A stretch of 15,141 bases of DNA from assembly GCA_043810615.1 (NCBI GenBank), contig JBDROA010000197.1, positions 1-15,141 on the forward strand, read 5' to 3'. Both the position numbers and the translations under genes were made by a program. Numbering within the stretch: position 1 is the stretch's first letter; each line of letters opens with the position of its first letter. The stretch is from VGBK01 sp043810615. GTDB taxonomy: Bacteria; Actinomycetota; Acidimicrobiia; Spongiisociales; UBA11373. The notes beneath the pieces were generated by a model. That model had not been told where the DNA came from. It saw nothing but the letters and a program-made list of their open reading frames with translations, and did no database searches. Positions 12,257-15,141 of this stretch are shown piece after piece.

Positions 12257-12428
12257 GTCTGCCCCTCAAGACTCGCGGCGCAATACGGGCGTCTGTCCAC
12301 GGCCACCGGACGGTCAGAGAGGCCTGACCGCTGGTAGGAGAGGTGCAGCGGGAGAATCGCGACGCTTCGTGGAATCGGCATCGAGCAGGCCTTCAGAAAC
12401 CCGCTGAACCCTATTGGGCCGCAGATCC
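12257..12428. other. Convergent intergenic stretch, no gene recognised
   Basis: 172 bases between the DAHP synthase stop and the glnE stop, visibly less GC-rich than its surroundings. Open frames crossing it read as low-complexity shadow sequence. Besides the 20-base hairpin at 12311-12330 there is a longer-range pairing of CAGCGGG (from 12348) with CCCGCTG (ending near 12407). I see no tRNA cloverleaf. Confidence 0.4.
12311..12330. terminator. Possible bidirectional terminator between aroF and glnE
   Basis: CGGTCAG (12311-12317) and CTGACCG (12324-12330) form a perfect 7-bp stem with a 6-base loop, midway between two convergent genes. There is no T-tract on either side. Confidence 0.4.
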
Positions 12429-15141
12429 TCAGGTCCTCGCCGCTGCGTCGTAGAACACCGCTTCGAAGGCGCGCCGCCCCCGGCGGGTGACCCGGCGGTA
12501 CTCCTCGCGCAGTCTGGAGCGGGGACTCCCGTCGTACCCCAGCGAGCGCGCCAGGCGGGTGATGGCGGCGGGGTCGGCGGGCAACGAGTCCCGGGGCCGC
12601 CCCTCCTGCAGGAAGAGCCGGTTGCGCACCCGGGAGCAGAAGCGGTAGGCGGCGCGCAGAGCGGCAGCGTGGGCCGGGTCCAGGTGCCCGGCGGCTTCCA
12701 GGGCTTCCAGGGCGGCCAGGGTGCCGGGGGACCGGACGGCCGGCAGGGCGTGCCCATGGCGCAGCTGCAGCAACTGCACCGCCCATTCGACGTCGGACAG
12801 GCCGCCGCGTCCCAGCTTGGTGTGGAAGAGAGCGTCCTCGTGGGCGGGGAGGCGCTCCCGCTCGATGCGGGCCTTCATGTGGCGCACGGCCCGTTCTTCC
12901 TCGGGGCCGAATCCGGGGCGGTACACGATCGCCTCGGCCGCCCCCAGGAACTCCTCCCCGAGGCCGGGTTCGCCGGCGGCGGGGCGGGCCCGTAGCAGGG
13001 CCTGCAGTTCCCAGGTCTCGGCCCAACGGCCCCAGTAGGCGGCGTAGGCGTCGAGGGAACGAGAAGCCGCCCCTTGCTTCCCCTCCGGGCGGAGGGCCAG
13101 GTCGAGGGCGAGGGCCGGGCCCAAAGGCCCTCCCGGGCCCAGGGCCTCCAGCAGCAGCGCGGCGACCCGTTGGGCGGCCGCCTGGGCGGCGGCCGGGTCG
13201 CCCTCCGGACGGAACACGACCAGGGCGTCGAGGTCGGAGGCGTAGTGCAGTTCCCGGCCACCCCAACGACCCATGGCAATGACCGCCAGGGGGGGCGGGG
13301 GCGAGGCCTGGGCGGCCGCCTGCCGCCGGGCCGCCTCCAGGGCCGCGGCGACGGCGGCGTCGGCCACGTCGCTGAGGCGCTCCCCGATCGCCGCGGCGTC
13401 GGCTCCGCCGACCAGGTCCTGGGCGGCGAGCCACAGCAGGTGCGCCTCCACGAAACGGTGCAGGTCGGCGATGGCTTCGTCCCAGCGGGGGCGCACGGCG
13501 GTACGCCGTCTCGCCTCGGCGACCAGCGCCTCCCGGTCGGGGAAGGCGGCCAGGGCGGCGTCGTCGCCCAGGCGGGCCAGGGCCGGGGGCAGGCGGTCGA
13601 GGAGGCGCCCGAGCAGGCGGCTGGTCCCGAGCAGGGTGCAGAGGCGCTCCGCCGCCAGCGGGTTGTCCCGCAGGGCGGCGATGAGGGTGGCATGGTCCGG
13701 GGTGGAGGCCACCAGGAGGCGGAGTTGCTCCAACCCCAGGTCGGGGTCCGGGGCAGCCGAGAGCCACCCCATCATCAGCGGCAGCAGTTGCTGCATGAGC
13801 CGGCTCCGCCGTGACAAGCCGGTAGTGAGGTCATCGAAGGCGCGCCTCGCCCCGGCGGCGTCCTGGAAGCCGAGGGCGGCCAGTTGGCGGGCGGCTCCCG
13901 CGGCGGTGAGCCCGGTGGCCGGGGAGGCGGCGAAGGCCTCGAGCAGCGGCCGGTAGAAGAGGCGTTCGTGGATCGCCCGCACCGCCGCCCGCCGGGCCAC
14001 CAGTTCGGCGTCGAAGCGCTCCCGGGCGGTGGCGCCGGGGCCGTCGCGGTACCCCATTGCCTTGGCCAGGCGTTCCCGGGCGGCAGCGGCAGCGGGGATC
14101 CGGTGGGTGCGCCGCAGCTCGGCCAACTGCAGGCGGTGTTCCACATCGCGCAGCCAGCGGTAGGCGTCTTCGAGGGCGCCGGCATCGTCGGGGCTGATGT
14201 AGCCGGCCGTCCCGAGGGCGCGCAAAGCCTCCAGGGTCCGGCCGCTCCGCAGGGAGAGGTCGGCCCTCCCGTGGACCAGTTGGAGTAACTGGACGGCGAA
14301 CTCGATGTCGCGGAGGCCGCCCACCCCCCGCTTGACCTCGTCGCCGCGCCGGGCGGCCAGGCCCTCGGCCCGGGCCTTCATGGCCCGCACCTCGCGGACC
14401 GCGTCGGGCGCCAGGGTCTCCGGGTACACGAACGGCTCGGCCGCCTCCAGGAAGGCCCGGCCCGGCCCGGGGTCCCCGGCGGCCACCCGGGCCTTGATGA
14501 GCGCCTGCAACTCCCAGGGGCGGGCCCAGCGCTCCCAGTAGGCCCGGTATGAATCCAGGGTGCGGGCCAGTGGCCCGGAGCGCCCCTCCGGCCGCAGATC
14601 GGCATCGACCCGGTAGGCGATGCCGTCGGGGGTGCGCCGGCCCAGGCAGTCGAGGAAGGCGGCGGCGAGGCGCTGGGCCCGCTCCCCGGCCGATGCCGGG
14701 TCCTCGCCGTCGGGCACTCCGTAGACGAAGAGGACGTCGATGTCCGAGGCGTAGTTCAGTTCCCGCCCTCCCCACTTGCCCATGGCCACCACGGTGAAGG
14801 GGAGAGGGCTCCCGGCCGCCGCGGCTGCAGTCTGGAGAGCCGCGGCGGCGGCCTCGTCGGCGGCGTCTCCGAGTGCCTCGCCCACGGCGGGCATGTCGAT
14901 GCGCCCGGTGAGGTCGGCGGCGGCTACGGCGAGGAGGCGGGCGGCCACGCGCCGCCGGATGGCGGCCATCGCCGCCGGCAAGTCCCCGGACGGTACCGAG
15001 AACGGCTCGGGGGGCCGGCCGGCGACGGCGCGGCGCAGGGCATCCAGGTCGAGGGCGGCCGGGCGGGACAACGCCGGGCTGGCCCCGGCGAGGGCCACCA
15101 GGGCGCGGCCCAGCCGCGGGTCGGCCAGGGCTTCGGCCCCC
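12429..15141 (-). CDS. glnE: Bifunctional glutamine synthetase adenylyltransferase/deadenylylase GlnE, N-terminus off the right edge
   Basis: About 904 residues are in the window and the frame is open to the last base, so the start lies beyond it. GlnE adds AMP to, or removes it from, a tyrosine of glutamine synthetase according to nitrogen status. There are two nucleotidyltransferase domains. The N-terminal one (deadenylylase) has FTVVAMGKWGGRELNYASDI, about 14740-14800, with the SDID metal site. The C-terminal one (adenylylase) has AVIAMGRWGGRELHYASDLD, about 13228-13290. Each is followed by a matching second half: DLRPEGRSGPLARTLDSY and LALRPEGKQGAASRSLDAY, then GLRDIEFAVQLLQLVHG and GLSDVEWAVQLLQLRHG. 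Both active sites look intact. From the usual position of the first GRELNY motif, roughly 50-100 residues should be missing. It is convergent with the DAHP synthase gene. Confidence 0.95.
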   Translation of the reverse strand, partial: GAEALADPRLGRALVALAGASPALSRPAALDLDALRRAVAGRPPEPFSVPSGDLPAAMAAIRRRVAARLLAVAAADLTGRIDMPAVGEALGDAADEAAAAALQTAAAAAGSPLPFTVVAMGKWGGRELNYASDIDVLFVYGVPDGEDPASAGERAQRLAAAFLDCLGRRTPDGIAYRVDADLRPEGRSGPLARTLDSYRAYWERWARPWELQALIKARVAAGDPGPGRAFLEAAEPFVYPETLAPDAVREVRAMKARAEGLAARRGDEVKRGVGGLRDIEFAVQLLQLVHGRADLSLRSGRTLEALRALGTAGYISPDDAGALEDAYRWLRDVEHRLQLAELRRTHRIPAAAAARERLAKAMGYRDGPGATARERFDAELVARRAAVRAIHERLFYRPLLEAFAASPATGLTAAGAARQLAALGFQDAAGARRAFDDLTTGLSRRSRLMQQLLPLMMGWLSAAPDPDLGLEQLRLLVASTPDHATLIAALRDNPLAAERLCTLLGTSRLLGRLLDRLPPALARLGDDAALAAFPDREALVAEARRRTAVRPRWDEAIADLHRFVEAHLLWLAAQDLVGGADAAAIGERLSDVADAAVAAALEAARRQAAAQASPPPPLAVIAMGRWGGRELHYASDLDALVVFRPEGDPAAAQAAAQRVAALLLEALGPGGPLGPALALDLALRPEGKQGAASRSLDAYAAYWGRWAETWELQALLRARPAAGEPGLGEEFLGAAEAIVYRPGFGPEEERAVRHMKARIERERLPAHEDALFHTKLGRGGLSDVEWAVQLLQLRHGHALPAVRSPGTLAALEALEAAGHLDPAHAAALRAAYRFCSRVRNRLFLQEGRPRDSLPADPAAITRLARSLGYDGSPRSRLREEYRRVTRRGRRAFEAVFYDAAART

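Noticed and set aside
12257..12428. tRNA or small RNA gene in the aroF-glnE gap
   Set aside because: No cloverleaf or TPsiC-like motif could be traced; only short inverted repeats are visible.
11776..13767. Very long minus-strand open frame (663 codons) spanning aroF and glnE
   Set aside because: It is antisense to aroF and out of frame within glnE; the protein is Pro/Arg/Gly-rich low complexity, as expected of shadow frames in very GC-rich DNA.

Overview
The window is very GC-rich and almost fully coding. Third codon positions are nearly all G or C, starts are ATG, GTG, TTG and apparently CTG, and many genes overlap by 1 to 4 bases. The gene set points to a high-GC actinobacterium (Actinomycetota): bifunctional GlnE, a ClpS of the DPVNLMSY type followed by a DUF2017 gene, a DUF4332 protein, a compact Tad pilus operon, and several TANNNT -10 boxes, one placed for leaderless translation. 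A deep-branching class such as Acidimicrobiia would fit, but that is inference. I see no rRNA, tRNA, CRISPR array, insertion sequence or phage gene.

Layout. Bases 1-3984 (minus strand) are part of a Tad/Flp pilus assembly operon. In transcription order it holds a small Sm-like-looking protein, a CpaB/RcpC-like SAF protein, a TadZ/CpaE-like ATPase, the TadA/CpaF secretion ATPase, TadB, and a TadC that runs off the left edge. Every junction is a 4-base NTGA overlap. At two of them the only plausible start is CTG. No Flp pilin or prepilin peptidase gene is present, so the locus should continue to the left. Upstream on the same strand are a membrane diguanylate cyclase with an intact GGDEF and I-site (4073-5020) and a membrane protein resembling DUF3105 (5079-5723).

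Bases 5806-6822 (plus strand) form a tight operon of an excisionase-like HTH protein, ClpS and a DUF2017 protein, behind a good -35/-10 promoter that seems to drive a leaderless message. It converges on alanine dehydrogenase (6880-7992, minus). Divergent from ald is an archaeo-eukaryotic release-factor-like protein (8166-9311) with a zinc ribbon. After it come a 60-codon membrane or secreted peptide gene, whose reading frame continues cleanly past an in-frame UGA, and an unrecognised 118-residue protein.

Next on the plus strand are a MobA/MocA-like nucleotidyltransferase (10019-10609), a DUF4332 protein (10692-11096) closed by a strong hairpin, and a type I-beta DAHP synthase (11219-12256), the first step of the shikimate pathway. 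It converges on GlnE (12429 to the right edge, minus, N-terminus missing), which adenylylates glutamine synthetase. With alanine dehydrogenase, GlnE gives a minor nitrogen-assimilation theme, but the genes are not one pathway.

The points most worth a second look are the in-frame UGA at 9544-9546 beside a release-factor-like gene, the repeated CTG starts at coupled junctions, and the degenerate P-loop of TadZ.
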